A stretch of 64,000 nt of DNA from Prauserella endophytica (GTDB lineage Bacteria > Actinomycetota > Actinomycetes > Mycobacteriales > Pseudonocardiaceae): contig NZ_SWMS01000004.1 of NCBI RefSeq assembly GCF_005146945.1, positions 1 through 64,000 of the forward strand, given 5' to 3'. The translations under genes and the position numbers were made by a program. Position 1 is the first letter of the stretch; every line of letters starts with the position of its first letter. The notes under the pieces were generated by a model, which was given only the letters and a program-made list of their open reading frames with translations, was not told the origin of the DNA and made no database searches. Shown here in pieces: positions 7,871-17,004 of the stretch.

Positions 7871-9415
7871 ATGTCGGTGCACGGAACATCTGGGCGACGT
7901 GCCGGTCGGCGGGAATGGCTGGCGTTAGGCGTGCTGGCCTTGCCGACGATGGTCCTGTCCATGGACTTGACCGTGTTGCATCTCGCAGTACCGAGATTGA
8001 GCGCGGACTTGGCGCCCTCTGGTGCTCAGCTGCTGTGGATCCTCGACATCTACGGCTTCATGGTGGCGGGGTTTCTGTTGCTGATGGGCGCGCTCGGTGA
8101 CCGGGTGGGTCGGCGACGACTGCTGATGATCGGCGCGTGCTGCTTCGCCGTGGTCTCCGTGCTCGCCGCGTTCGCGCCTACCGCGGAAACGCTCATCATC
8201 GCGCGTGCGCTGCTCGGTGTCGCGGGCGCCACGCTGATGCCCTCGACGCTGGCTGTGCTGACGGAGCTGTTCCAGGTTCCCGCGCAGCGGACGTTCGCCG
8301 TCGCGGTGTGGATGACGGCGTTCATCGCCGGCGAGGCGATCGGCCCGCTCGTCGGTGGCGTCGTGCTGGAGTTTTTCTGGTGGGGCGCCGTGTTCCTGAT
8401 CGGCGTTCCGGTGATGGCGTTGCTGGTTCTGGCAGGTCCGGTGGTGCTTCCCGAGACCACGGAGCGGTTGGCCGGGCGCGTCGATCTGACCAGCGCCGCG
8501 ATGCTCCTTGGCGCCGTGCTGCCGTTGGTCTTCGGGATCAAGAGCCTTGCCATGGAAGGCTTCGGTGGACAGACGGTGGTGTGGGTTGTCTCCGGCGTCC
8601 TGCTCGGTGTCCTCTTTGTCCGGCGCCAGCTCCGCCTCGACGACCCTCTGATGGATCCGCGGTTGCTCCGGCGCCCGGCGTTCCGCGCCGGTCTCGGCAC
8701 CCAGATACTCGCCGTGGCGGCGATGGCGGGCAGTCAACTACTGGTCCTCCAGTACGTGCAGACCGTGCTCGGGCTCACCCCCCTGCAGGCTGGCCTGGCC
8801 ACGCTACCGTCGGTCGTCTTGGGCATCGGTGCGAACCTTCTCGCGCCGACGGTGACCCGGCACGTGAATGCAGCCCACGCCATTGCGGCCGCGCTGTGCG
8901 TCGCGGCAGTGGGTGCCGGCATCCTGGCCGCCGTCACCCCACTGGAGAGCTTGGTCTGGACGATGACCGGGTTCACCGTGCTCTACATCGGGGTGACCCC
9001 GACGCTCGCCTTGCTCACCGACCTGATCGTCAGCTCGGCGCCGAGCAAACGCGCGGGCATGGCATCCGGAGTCGCGGAAAGCGGCGCGGAGTTCGGCCTC
9101 GCGGCGGGGATGGCGTTCATCGGAACCGCGGCGATGGCGACCTACGCCTCGCGGCTGGTCGACATGGCACCACCCGGTATCGATCACGCCGACCTGCGCG
9201 ATGCGGCCGAAACCGTCGGCAACGGGCTCGCCATCGCGGCAGGGCTGCCTCACGAGACCGGCGGGCCGCTGCTCGAGGCGATCAGCTCCGCATTCACGTC
9301 GGGTCTGCAAGTCGCGGCGATCGTGAGCGCCGTCGTGCTGATCGTCGCGGCGGCGCTGACGCTGCGGTTTCCACGAGCGAGCCCAACCACGACTGAACCC
9401 ACGGGACTGCGCTGA
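7871..9415 (+). CDS. MFS drug-efflux transporter, DHA2 (14-TM) family
   Basis: A 514-residue integral-membrane protein. MFS motifs are evident: SADLAPSGAQLLWILDIYGF, then GALGDRVGRRRLL (motif A), and GVAGATLMPSTLAVLTELF (motif C-like). Length and hydrophobic pattern fit a 14-helix proton antiporter like SmvA/QacA, which expels cationic drugs and dyes. GGGGAG abuts ATG 7871, leaving no spacer, so the in-frame GTG at 7877 is a realistic alternative start. The adjacent divergent MerR gene is its likely regulator. Confidence 0.9.
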   Translation: MSVHGTSGRRAGRREWLALGVLALPTMVLSMDLTVLHLAVPRLSADLAPSGAQLLWILDIYGFMVAGFLLLMGALGDRVGRRRLLMIGACCFAVVSVLAAFAPTAETLIIARALLGVAGATLMPSTLAVLTELFQVPAQRTFAVAVWMTAFIAGEAIGPLVGGVVLEFFWWGAVFLIGVPVMALLVLAGPVVLPETTERLAGRVDLTSAAMLLGAVLPLVFGIKSLAMEGFGGQTVVWVVSGVLLGVLFVRRQLRLDDPLMDPRLLRRPAFRAGLGTQILAVAAMAGSQLLVLQYVQTVLGLTPLQAGLATLPSVVLGIGANLLAPTVTRHVNAAHAIAAALCVAAVGAGILAAVTPLESLVWTMTGFTVLYIGVTPTLALLTDLIVSSAPSKRAGMASGVAESGAEFGLAAGMAFIGTAAMATYASRLVDMAPPGIDHADLRDAAETVGNGLAIAAGLPHETGGPLLEAISSAFTSGLQVAAIVSAVVLIVAAALTLRFPRASPTTTEPTGLR

Positions 9416-9669
9416 CATGACACCGTTGCCTTGCCCGGCCAGAGGCGAAGGAGCCGATTCGCATGCGCCGGCTGCACTCGATCCGAACAGCGACAACGCG
9501 CCTGGCGGCTCACGCGCCCAGCCGCGATGTGAGCCCGGCCTGGGCTCGTACCCACCTCAAGACGCGTCCTTGTAGACGCAGGGTGTGGGCCGATGGCATG
9601 CGATCGGCGGCGGGTTGAGCCAGCGCTCCTCCCCGCCCGTGCACGTGGAACAGGACGTCGCGAACACCG

Positions 9670-10461
9670 TCAACGGGACATCGGTTCCGAGCCCCGGGCA
9701 ACCGTCTGGAGGACCTCCAGGTTGCGATCGAGATTCTCTCGGAAGTGTTGCGTCGGCGCAGAGACCGCCGCAACGAGAGGAGCGCTGCTGGCGTCGAGTG
9801 GAATGGCGACACAGGACAGGCCGACGGCGAACTCTTCTTCGTCGAGACTGAAACCTTGGCGCTTGATCTGTTCGAACTCGGCCGTGAGGTCTTCGACGGA
9901 TGTCTTCGTATGAGGCGTGCAGGGATCGAGATCGTGGGTCCGGAAGTACTCCTCACGCAACTCGGGCCGCGCCACGGCCAACAGCAGTTTTCCCGAGGCA
10001 CGGGCGTGGGCATGCCCGACGTATCCAAGTGGCGTTTCTGCGGCGCGAACCGGTCCTGTTCCACTGGCGACGGCCAGCACATGAACCTCACCGTTGCGCC
10101 AACCCGCAGCGTATGCGGTCTCACCGGTCATGGACGCGATCTTGCGAACCAGCGGATCGAGGTGCTCACTCGGCGACAGCTGGCGCTCGAGACCTCGGGC
10201 GATCGTCACCATGCCGAGGCCGAGGACGATGCGGTTCGCGCTCGTCCGGGTCAGCGCACCGCTCGCGGTCAAAGTGTGCAACAGGTGATACAGGGCCTGG
10301 CGACCGATACCGAGCTGGTCGCTGAGCTCTCGCGTCGTCAGCCCGTTCTCGCTCTCGGCCACCGCGGTGAGTATGCGGATCACCCGAGAAGCTGTCTGCA
10401 CGCGAGGCCGAGCCCGGGAGTCAGTATGTGCGTCATCTGTCACATAGTCATGGTAGTTCAT
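9670..10461 (-). CDS. IclR family transcriptional regulator
   Basis: About 263 residues from ATG 10461 (ATG 10488 is an alternative). An N-terminal winged HTH (RVIRILTAVAESENGLTTRE, then LGIGRQALYHLLHTL) precedes the IclR effector domain (ETAYAAGWRNGEVHV, HARASGKLLLA, GFSLDEEEFAVGLSCVA). The family usually represses or activates catabolic operons in response to small carboxylates. It is divergent from the APC permease operon at 10563. A palindrome next to that start is the likely operator. About 250 bp on its 3' side (9416-9669) hold nothing recognisable. Confidence 0.9.
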   Translation of the reverse strand: MNYHDYVTDDAHTDSRARPRVQTASRVIRILTAVAESENGLTTRELSDQLGIGRQALYHLLHTLTASGALTRTSANRIVLGLGMVTIARGLERQLSPSEHLDPLVRKIASMTGETAYAAGWRNGEVHVLAVASGTGPVRAAETPLGYVGHAHARASGKLLLAVARPELREEYFRTHDLDPCTPHTKTSVEDLTAEFEQIKRQGFSLDEEEFAVGLSCVAIPLDASSAPLVAAVSAPTQHFRENLDRNLEVLQTVARGSEPMSR

Positions 10462-10543
10462 GCTCTCGGGCCATGCTCCCGGCTGGTCCATCTGTTGACA
10501 GGCCAACAGGGGCACCTTAAGGTCGCATCACATTACGCCAACT

Positions 10544-10559
10544 CTATCAGATAGTGATA
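10544..10559 (+). promoter_or_regulatory. Candidate IclR operator
   Basis: CTATCAGATAG (10544-10554) is a perfect 11-bp palindrome, extended by TATCA/TGATA arms to 10559. It ends 3 nt before the APC permease ATG, so a bound regulator would block transcription or initiation. Assignment to IclR rests on position only. Confidence 0.5.
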
Positions 10560-10562
10560 CTT

Positions 10563-11987
10563 ATGACGGCTTCTGGGGCTCCACTCGAACGCAAGCTCAC
10601 CTGGCGCGACTCGTTCGCACTCTCCCTGCTCGTTCCCGTCTCGATCTTCGCCGCGATCGCGCCATCGATGGGCGCGGTCGGGACTTGGACCCTGATGCTG
10701 TTGTTCGCCGTCGTGTGCACGGTCGGCATCCTCCAAGGCTTCATCTACACCGAGCTCGCCGCGATGTTCCCGGACAAGTCGGGCGGAGTTGCGGTCTACG
10801 CCCACGAAGGCTGGCGCAAGTACTGCACGCCCCTTGGCGCGATCGTCGCGTTCGGCTACTGGGCGGGATGGTCCTTCGGCGTGGCCGTGATGGCACTCGG
10901 CTTCGGCTCCGTGCTGCACGCGGAGTTCTTCCCCAGCGTCACATGGTCGATCGACCTCGGCGCGGTGGACGCGACTCTTACGCACGTCCTGGCGGTGTTC
11001 GCACTCGTCCTGGTGTCGTGGCTCAACCTGCGCGGCATTGAGGTGACGGCCATGCTGGCGAAGATCCTCGGTGTCTTCGCCGTCGCCCTCATCCTGCTGT
11101 TCGCCGTGGGCCCGATCGTCACGGGGAACTTCGACCTATCAGGCCTGACCTGGCAGCTGCCCGGCGGCTGGGAAGGGTGGCACACGGCCCTTGCCTTCCT
11201 CTTTCTCCTGGCCTGGTCCTCCTATGCCTTGGAGATGTGCGCGATCTTCACGCCGGAGTACAAAGACCCTTTGCGAGACACTCGCATCTCCCTGCGCGCG
11301 GCCGGTCTCGTGACATTAGCCGCCTCGGTCCTGGCTCCGATGGGGATCGCCGGCGTCCTCGGCGACGAGACCGTCGCCGCCGATCCGGACAACGTCTACG
11401 CCGCCGCGTTCGGCGAGCTGGTAGGGCAGGCTTCGTCGTTCGTCGCGGCCATGCTGGCGCTGTCGTTTCTCCTGGTGATGAATGGTGCGACCGCGGACTC
11501 CGGACGTGCCCTCTACGGGGTGGCCCGCGCGGGGATGACCCTGCGGCAGCTCGAGGGTCTCAACTCTGGCAAAGAACCCGCGCCGGCGATCCTGGTCGCC
11601 ATGGTTGCCAACATCGCGCTCGTGCTCTTCGTCGGCAACCCCCTCGGCATCATCTTCGCCGGCAACGTGGGCTACATCCTCACCCACCTGCTGGCCATCG
11701 CGGCGTTCCTTCTCCTGAGGCGTGATCGCCCTGAGTTGCCCCGACCAGTGCGGCTCGGCCGCGTATGGGTGCTCGTGGCCTGGCTGCTCATCGCCTTCAA
11801 CGCGACGATTCTCGTCGTCGGCGTCCTCTCTCCGGGCGCCACGGGCTACGGCGGGACCGCGGAACAGCTCATCGGCGCGGGAATCTTGCTGGTCGGCCTG
11901 CTCTTCCTCGGCGTACGGCGCAGGCAAGACGCCCGACAACGGCTGCCCTCAGCAACGACTATCCACGAACCGGAATCGACTCGATAG
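10563..11987 (+). CDS. APC family amino-acid/amine permease
   Basis: A 474-residue membrane protein of about 12 helices. The N-terminal SFALSLLVPVSIFAAIAPSM helix carries the unwound TM1-type region, and GWSFGVAVMALGFGSVL and TWQLPGGWEGWHTALAFLFL follow. The family imports amino acids or amines by proton symport or exchange. It heads an operon with SDR, amidohydrolase and mutarotase genes, so the true substrate may be a less usual metabolite. No ribosome binding site is visible before ATG 10563, and GTG 10554 would add three residues. Regulation by the divergent IclR is likely. Confidence 0.85.
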   Translation: MTASGAPLERKLTWRDSFALSLLVPVSIFAAIAPSMGAVGTWTLMLLFAVVCTVGILQGFIYTELAAMFPDKSGGVAVYAHEGWRKYCTPLGAIVAFGYWAGWSFGVAVMALGFGSVLHAEFFPSVTWSIDLGAVDATLTHVLAVFALVLVSWLNLRGIEVTAMLAKILGVFAVALILLFAVGPIVTGNFDLSGLTWQLPGGWEGWHTALAFLFLLAWSSYALEMCAIFTPEYKDPLRDTRISLRAAGLVTLAASVLAPMGIAGVLGDETVAADPDNVYAAAFGELVGQASSFVAAMLALSFLLVMNGATADSGRALYGVARAGMTLRQLEGLNSGKEPAPAILVAMVANIALVLFVGNPLGIIFAGNVGYILTHLLAIAAFLLLRRDRPELPRPVRLGRVWVLVAWLLIAFNATILVVGVLSPGATGYGGTAEQLIGAGILLVGLLFLGVRRRQDARQRLPSATTIHEPESTR

Positions 11988-11997
11988 GAAAGTGAGC

Positions 11998-12774
11998 ATG
12001 ACGACTGGACGACGCGCATTGATCACGGGAGCCGCCTCCGGCATCGGACTGGAAACGGCACGAAGACTGTCGACCGACGGCGCTACCGTGGTCGGCTTGG
12101 ACCTGCCCTCAGCCGATGGTTCCGCGTTCTCAGCCATCGGCGGGACGATCCTGAGGGGAGACATCAGAGACACGGCCGAGACCAGGGCGCTCGTGGACGA
12201 AGCGGCCCGGCTCATGGGCGGGATCGACACCGTGGTGCTCAGCGCGGGCATCATCAACATCGCCGCGCTGGCCGACGTCGACATCGAGACCTGGAACAAC
12301 GTGCTCGCGGTGAACCTCACCGGAGCCTTCTTCTGCATCCAGAGCGCCGCGCCGCACCTGATCGAATCGCGGCGCGGGCGGGTGGTCGCGATCAGCTCGG
12401 ATGTCGCCGCCCGTGGGACGCCCCTCCTCCATGCGTACACCGCTTCGAAGGCAGGCCTTGACGGCGTCGTGCAATCGCTCGCCGGCGAGCTGGCACCCTA
12501 TGTCACCGTCAACGCGGTGCGGCCGGTGAGCACGCCTGGAACGGGAATGGGCCGACTCGTCACGCAGTGGAAGGCGAACGCCACTCGGCGCCCGGAGCAC
12601 GAGGTGTTGCGGGACATAGCGGAGACCTACCCGCTCGGCCGCGTCGGAACCCCGGACGACATCGCCGGCGCCGTGGCGTTCCTGTGCTCCGACGACGCCG
12701 CGTTCATCACCGGCGTGTCCATCGACGTCGACGGCGGCGCCGCTCTCAACACGATGCCGGGGTCCGGATCATGA
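11998..12774 (+). CDS. SDR family oxidoreductase
   Basis: A 258-residue Rossmann enzyme. It has the cofactor motif TGAASGIG (about 10-17), the NAG-like motif as LSAGI, the catalytic Ser in ISSDVAARG, YTASK (Tyr/Lys), and the C-terminal GVSIDVDGG. An acidic residue after beta-2 (GLDLPSADG) suggests NAD(H) preference. AGGAAAG lies before ATG 11998. The stop overlaps the next start as ATGA. With the lactonase-like and mutarotase genes downstream, oxidation of a sugar or cyclic hemiacetal to a lactone is a reasonable inference. Confidence 0.9.
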   Translation: MTTGRRALITGAASGIGLETARRLSTDGATVVGLDLPSADGSAFSAIGGTILRGDIRDTAETRALVDEAARLMGGIDTVVLSAGIINIAALADVDIETWNNVLAVNLTGAFFCIQSAAPHLIESRRGRVVAISSDVAARGTPLLHAYTASKAGLDGVVQSLAGELAPYVTVNAVRPVSTPGTGMGRLVTQWKANATRRPEHEVLRDIAETYPLGRVGTPDDIAGAVAFLCSDDAAFITGVSIDVDGGAALNTMPGSGS

Positions 12775-13649
12775 CAGTGCCTTTCGCCGATAGCCATGTA
12801 CATTTCTTCGACCTCACGCACCCCGAGCTCGCGTACACGTGGTTGCGGCGGGGCGGCGATCCCGACGAGACCGCGATCGTGGGTGAATACGGGGCCATCC
12901 GTTCCGAGCGGTACCACGCGTATGACTTCCAGGGAGAGACTCGATTCGCCGACGTCCGATACGTGGTGCACGTCCAGGCCGCGCTGGGGACGGCCGACCC
13001 CGTGGCTGAGACGGCGTGGCTCGATCAGCAGCACCACGAGACGGGACTTCCCCACGCTATGGTCGCGGCGGCCGACCTGGCCTCAGACCAGCTTGTGGAC
13101 ACGCTCGACCGCCACGGGCGCTGGAACCGGTTCGCCGGTATCCGCGACCTGCGTGAGGACGACTATCTTTATCAGGACGCGTGGCTCGAGGGTCTGCGTG
13201 AGCTCGAGCGCCGCGCGCTCGTGTGCTGCGACGCGCCCCGCATCGATGATGTCCGGCAACTGCTGAAAGTCCTGGCCGAAGTGCCGGATCTCACGTATTG
13301 CTTGGACCACGCGCTGATGCCTGATGGCAGCGACGAGGGGTTCCCGACGTGGCGTCAGGCGATCGGCGCCTTGGCCGAGGCACCGGGAACGATCCTGAAG
13401 ATCTCCGGCCTGGGAATGATGGATCACCGGTGGACGCCAGAATCACTCCGCCGATGGGTTCATACGGGGATCGAGGTCTTCGGCCCGGATCGCGTGATCT
13501 TCGGGACGAACTGGCCCTTGGACCGCCTCTACAGCTCATACGGAGACGTCGTCGACTTCTATCGCACGGCCACGGCGTCATTCGGACCCGACGCGCAGCG
13601 CCGACTGCTCTTCGACAACACGGTGCGAATCTTCGGAGGTGGCAGCTGA
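12771..13649 (+). CDS. Amidohydrolase-2 family (L-fuconolactonase-like) protein
   Basis: A 292-residue TIM-barrel hydrolase. The N-terminal metal motif DSHVHFFD is at 7-14. LKISGLGMM and the C-terminal FGTNWPLDR (catalytic Asp) match COG3618-type lactonases. Known relatives hydrolyse L-fuconolactone, 4-sulfomuconolactone or 2-pyrone-4,6-dicarboxylate. Placement between an SDR and a mutarotase favours a sugar-type lactone. The start overlaps the SDR stop (ATGA). The stop overlaps the mutarotase start (TGATG). Confidence 0.85.
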   Translation: MTVPFADSHVHFFDLTHPELAYTWLRRGGDPDETAIVGEYGAIRSERYHAYDFQGETRFADVRYVVHVQAALGTADPVAETAWLDQQHHETGLPHAMVAAADLASDQLVDTLDRHGRWNRFAGIRDLREDDYLYQDAWLEGLRELERRALVCCDAPRIDDVRQLLKVLAEVPDLTYCLDHALMPDGSDEGFPTWRQAIGALAEAPGTILKISGLGMMDHRWTPESLRRWVHTGIEVFGPDRVIFGTNWPLDRLYSSYGDVVDFYRTATASFGPDAQRRLLFDNTVRIFGGGS

Positions 13650-13981
13650 TGCGGGCGACATCGCAGCGATGGCATATTCGTGCCGGACTCGAGCAGGAGT
13701 ACATGACTCGCCACGCCTCGGTCTGGCCTGAGCTCGAACGGCTCTTCCACGAGCTGGGGGTGACCGAGTATCGGCTCTATCGATTCGGGAGAGACGTCTT
13801 CGCGCACATGCGTGTGGACGACTACGACCACTTCATCAGGGGTTACGCCGAATCCGAGGTGGCGCAACGCTGGGAGGACGAGTTCGCCTCGCTCATCGAG
13901 CTTCCCAATGCTGACCCGGAGACCGGGTGGCCCGAGAGCGGGGAGTTGGTCTGGGCGCTGCCAGCGCCGCATCCCCGATGA
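13649..13981 (+). CDS. L-rhamnose mutarotase-like (RhaM/DUF718) protein
   Basis: A 110-residue dimeric alpha-beta barrel. The family pattern is visible: RHASVWPELERLF (conserved His), RLYRFGRDVFAHMRV, and VAQRWEDEF. RhaM enzymes interconvert alpha and beta anomers of deoxy sugars. As last gene of the SDR/lactonase operon it supports a non-phosphorylating deoxy-sugar oxidation route. The dehydratase and aldolase expected for such a route are missing. The IS256 relic right after it may have cut them off. Confidence 0.8.
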   Translation: MRATSQRWHIRAGLEQEYMTRHASVWPELERLFHELGVTEYRLYRFGRDVFAHMRVDDYDHFIRGYAESEVAQRWEDEFASLIELPNADPETGWPESGELVWALPAPHPR

Positions 13982-14134
13982 CGTCAACGTCGTCGCGCGC
14001 ACGCGAGCGGGTTGTGTCCGGCAGAGTGGTGTACCAGCTCCGCCAGCGATCGGCTGAGCATGTCGTAGCCGGTTAGAGGGTGGTCACCGCGTGATCCTTC
14101 AAGACGACCAAGCCTTTGAAGGAGATCTCATGCG

Positions 14135-15265
14135 GTGACCAGTGTTCAGCGTATCGGCCCGGGCAAGCCGTTCACCGATCAACTCGTCGCAGCCGGTCCG
14201 GATCTGCTGCGCGAGATGCTCGCCTCGTTCGTCCAGACGATCATGGGAGCCAAGGCCGATGCGAGCTGCGGCGCGGGCTATGGCGAGCGCAGTGCCGAGC
14301 GCGTCAACTCCCGCAACGGCTACCGGCACCGCGACTTCGACACCCGGGTCGGCACCATCGACCTGGCGATCCCGAAGCTGCGGTCGGGCAGCTACCTCCC
14401 GGACTGGCTGCTCGAGCGCCGCAGACGCGCTGAACGGGCGCTGACCAGCGTGGTAGCGACCACTTATCTGCTCGGCGTGTCCGCACGGCGGATGGAGAAA
14501 CTGACCGAGTCCCTTGGGATCACCAGCCTGTCCAAGTCGCAGGTGTCGATGATGGCGAGCGATCTGGACGCTCAGGTCGAAGCGTTCCGCACCCGGCCAC
14601 CGGACCAAAGCCCGTACGCGTTCGTCGCCGCCGACGCGCTGGTTTTGAAGGTGCGCGAGAACGGTCGCGTGATCGACGTGCACTGTCTTGTGGCGACCGG
14701 TGTCAATGCCGACGGGTACCGCGAGATCCTCGGCGTCCAGGTCACCTCCGGCGAGGACGGCGCCGGCTGGCTGGCCTTCTTCCAAGACCTGACCTTCCGC
14801 GGGCTCTCGGGGCGTGCAGCTGGTCACCAGCGACGCACACGCCGGGCTGGTGGCCGCGATCGGCGCCATCCTGCCCGCAGCGCTGCCGAACCCCCTACAC
14901 CGTGAACCTGATGTCGGTATGCCCCAAACACCCTGGCCCTGGGTGCGGACCCTGCTGCACTCGCTCTTCGACCAAGCCGACGCCGAATCCGTTGCCATGC
15001 AATATGATCGCATGCTCGACACGCTAGGCAAGAAACTGCCTACAGTGGCCGAACACCTCGATCAAGCGCGGATCTGCTGGCATTCACCGCCTTCCCCCGC
15101 AGGTTTGGAGCAACAACCCCAGCAACGGCTGAACAAGGAGATCCGGCGCCGAACCGATGTGGCCGACATGTTCCCCGACCGCGGCTCCATCGTCCGCCTG
15201 GTCGGCGCCGCGCTCGCCGAGCAACACGTCTAATGGATCGAGGAGGACACCACCCCGCAGCACTC
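14135..15265 (+). pseudogene. IS256 family transposase, frameshifted
   Basis: Homology begins with MTSVQRIGPGKPFTDQLVAA and runs through the DDE region (VAADALVLKVRENGR), then changes frame near 14810. The second frame carries [20 protein letters not shown] (catalytic Asp) and later [33 protein letters not shown] and [12 protein letters not shown]. At least two more small frameshifts occur (about 14885-14940 and 15085-15120), and the usual last 40 residues are lost after about 15265. The element is inactive. It separates the two catabolic operons. Terminal repeats were not identified with confidence. Confidence 0.85.
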
Positions 15266-15358
15266 ACCGCCTGACCCGAACCGGATCAGCGGTGACCGGC
15301 CTCACTTACACCACCAGGACTTGACCCGCGAGCGGCCACCAACCACCGCGCGGGCACC

Positions 15359-16114
15359 TCATGCTCGCACGGCGTTCAGGTCGAAGGCGATCGTCGAGGT
15401 CATGCCTCCGTCCACGGTGAGGAACGTCCCAGACACGCCGCCCGCGGCATCACTGGCCAGGAATTCGATACACGCGGCGACTTCGTCCGCGCTGATCAGC
15501 TTTCCCGTCGGCGTGGCCGACTCGATGTCGGCGACGCCCGCTGCCAAATCTCCGGTGCTCTCTAGGTGCTGACGCAGCAAGGGTGTGTCGACGGCCCCTG
15601 GACAGACCCCGTTGATGCGCACCCCTTGATGGGCATGCTCCAATGCCGCAGCGCGAACGAGCTGGACCAGGCCTCCCTTGGAGACGCAGTAGGCGCCCAT
15701 CTGTGGCTCGACCAACGTGGCATCGACGCTCGCCACGACCACGATGCTGCCACCACCGCGGCGCACCATCCGGGGGATGCAGAGCTGTATTCCTCGGAGT
15801 ACGCCGACGACGTTGACGTCGAACAGCTCGCGGAGGTCGTCAGCAGTGGTGTCGAGAATCGGCTTGACCTTGATCTGCCCCGCTGCCCCGACCAGTGCGT
15901 CGACCGGGGAGTCACCCAGGACTCGAGCCACCTCGTCCCACGTAGCCGCGTTCGCGACATCGCCCCGGACCGCTACGACCCCCTCGATCGACACCTCCTG
16001 GAGATCCACCCCCACGACATTCCAGCCGCGCGCAACGTATCTCCGAGTGACCGCCTCACCCACACCCGAGGCGCAGCCGGTCACCAGTGCGGTTCCAGGC
16101 CCGGTCGTCGTCAT
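15359..16114 (-). CDS. SDR family oxidoreductase
   Basis: A 251-residue Rossmann enzyme with TGCASGVG in place of the usual TGxxxGxG. It has GDVANAATWD after beta-3, a VVASVDATLV catalytic Ser region, YCVSKGG (Tyr/Lys), and GTFLTVDGGMTS. AGAAGGGA precedes ATG 16114. It lies 113 nt downstream of the IclR gene and on the same strand as the ABC/E1 operon, so it may be its last member. The substrate is unknown. A hydroxy-to-keto oxidation feeding or following the E1 enzyme is inferred. Confidence 0.85.
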   Translation of the reverse strand: MTTTGPGTALVTGCASGVGEAVTRRYVARGWNVVGVDLQEVSIEGVVAVRGDVANAATWDEVARVLGDSPVDALVGAAGQIKVKPILDTTADDLRELFDVNVVGVLRGIQLCIPRMVRRGGGSIVVVASVDATLVEPQMGAYCVSKGGLVQLVRAAALEHAHQGVRINGVCPGAVDTPLLRQHLESTGDLAAGVADIESATPTGKLISADEVAACIEFLASDAAGGVSGTFLTVDGGMTSTIAFDLNAVRA

Positions 16115-16227
16115 TGTCGTTCCCTTCTCTCGCTGGTCCAAAATCCGGGCTCGTCAAACCCCACCGCTGACAAGGAGAGGCATCAGCGCCCGGTCCTCTG
16201 ACTCTCGCTGATTCCTGGCGGACTGGG

Positions 16228-17004
16228 CTATGGGATCCCGAGGGCGGCGGACTCGCTCGCCGACAGGGCGGCTTCCATGTACTGGTCGAAGTTCCTGTCG
16301 AACCTGTCGCTCGGGGCCGAGACCGTGAGCGCCGCGACGACCACCGACTGTGAACGGATCGGGACAGCGAGGCAACTCACCCCTGGTGCGAACTCCTCGC
16401 GGTCGACGGCGAATCCCTGCTGGAGGATGCGTTCGAACTCCGCCTCGAGCTCGATGCGTGCGGTCGTCGTGTGCTCGGTCAACGGCGCGAAGGGATCCGC
16501 GCCAAGGACCTCGTCCCTGATCTCCGATCGAGCATGCGCCAGCAGCAGCTTTCCGGTGGCCCGGGCGTGCTCGTTGCCTACGGCCCCGGCGGCGAGCCCG
16601 ACTACCGAGACGGCCTGAGATCCTTCCACGATGGCCAGGATCTGCACCTTCGAACGCCGCCATGCGCTGAGGTACGCGGTCTCCGACGTCTGGGCTGCCA
16701 GGCGTTGCAACGGGCCCTTGTAGTAGTCGGGGATCGCTAGGTTGCGGTTCACGGCATCGGCGATGAACTCGGCTGCAGGGCCCAGCACGTACCGTCGACC
16801 GGAGTCCTTGTAAAGCAGTCCTTCTGTCGCCAAGGTAGTGAGGAGGTGATAGGTCGTCGGCAGGGACAAATCCATCGCCTGCGCGACTTCGCTCGCCGTG
16901 AGGCCGTCGTCCTGGGCGGCGACCCGAGCCAGGATCTGACTCGCGCGCGCGACGGACTGGATGATCGTCGGGTGGGACGACCGCGAGGATGCGCCGTTAC
17001 TCAT
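16228..17004 (-). CDS. IclR family transcriptional regulator
   Basis: A 258-residue protein. The HTH domain reads SVARASQILARVAAQDDGLT and MDLSLPTTYHLLTTL. The effector domain reads SETAYLSAWRRSKVQILAIV, HARATGKLLLAHA and FAVDREEFAPGVSCLAVPI. It overlaps the ABC ATPase stop by 8 nt, so it is co-expressed with the operon it probably controls. It resembles the IclR at 9670-10461 in its effector domain, so the two clusters may sense related carboxylates. Confidence 0.9.
   Translation of the reverse strand: MSNGASSRSSHPTIIQSVARASQILARVAAQDDGLTASEVAQAMDLSLPTTYHLLTTLATEGLLYKDSGRRYVLGPAAEFIADAVNRNLAIPDYYKGPLQRLAAQTSETAYLSAWRRSKVQILAIVEGSQAVSVVGLAAGAVGNEHARATGKLLLAHARSEIRDEVLGADPFAPLTEHTTTARIELEAEFERILQQGFAVDREEFAPGVSCLAVPIRSQSVVVAALTVSAPSDRFDRNFDQYMEAALSASESAALGIP

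Noticed and set aside
7925..9496. Long minus-strand frames opposite the MFS gene
   Set aside because: Arg/His/Gly-rich shadows of GC-rich third positions; no ribosome binding sites or known motifs.
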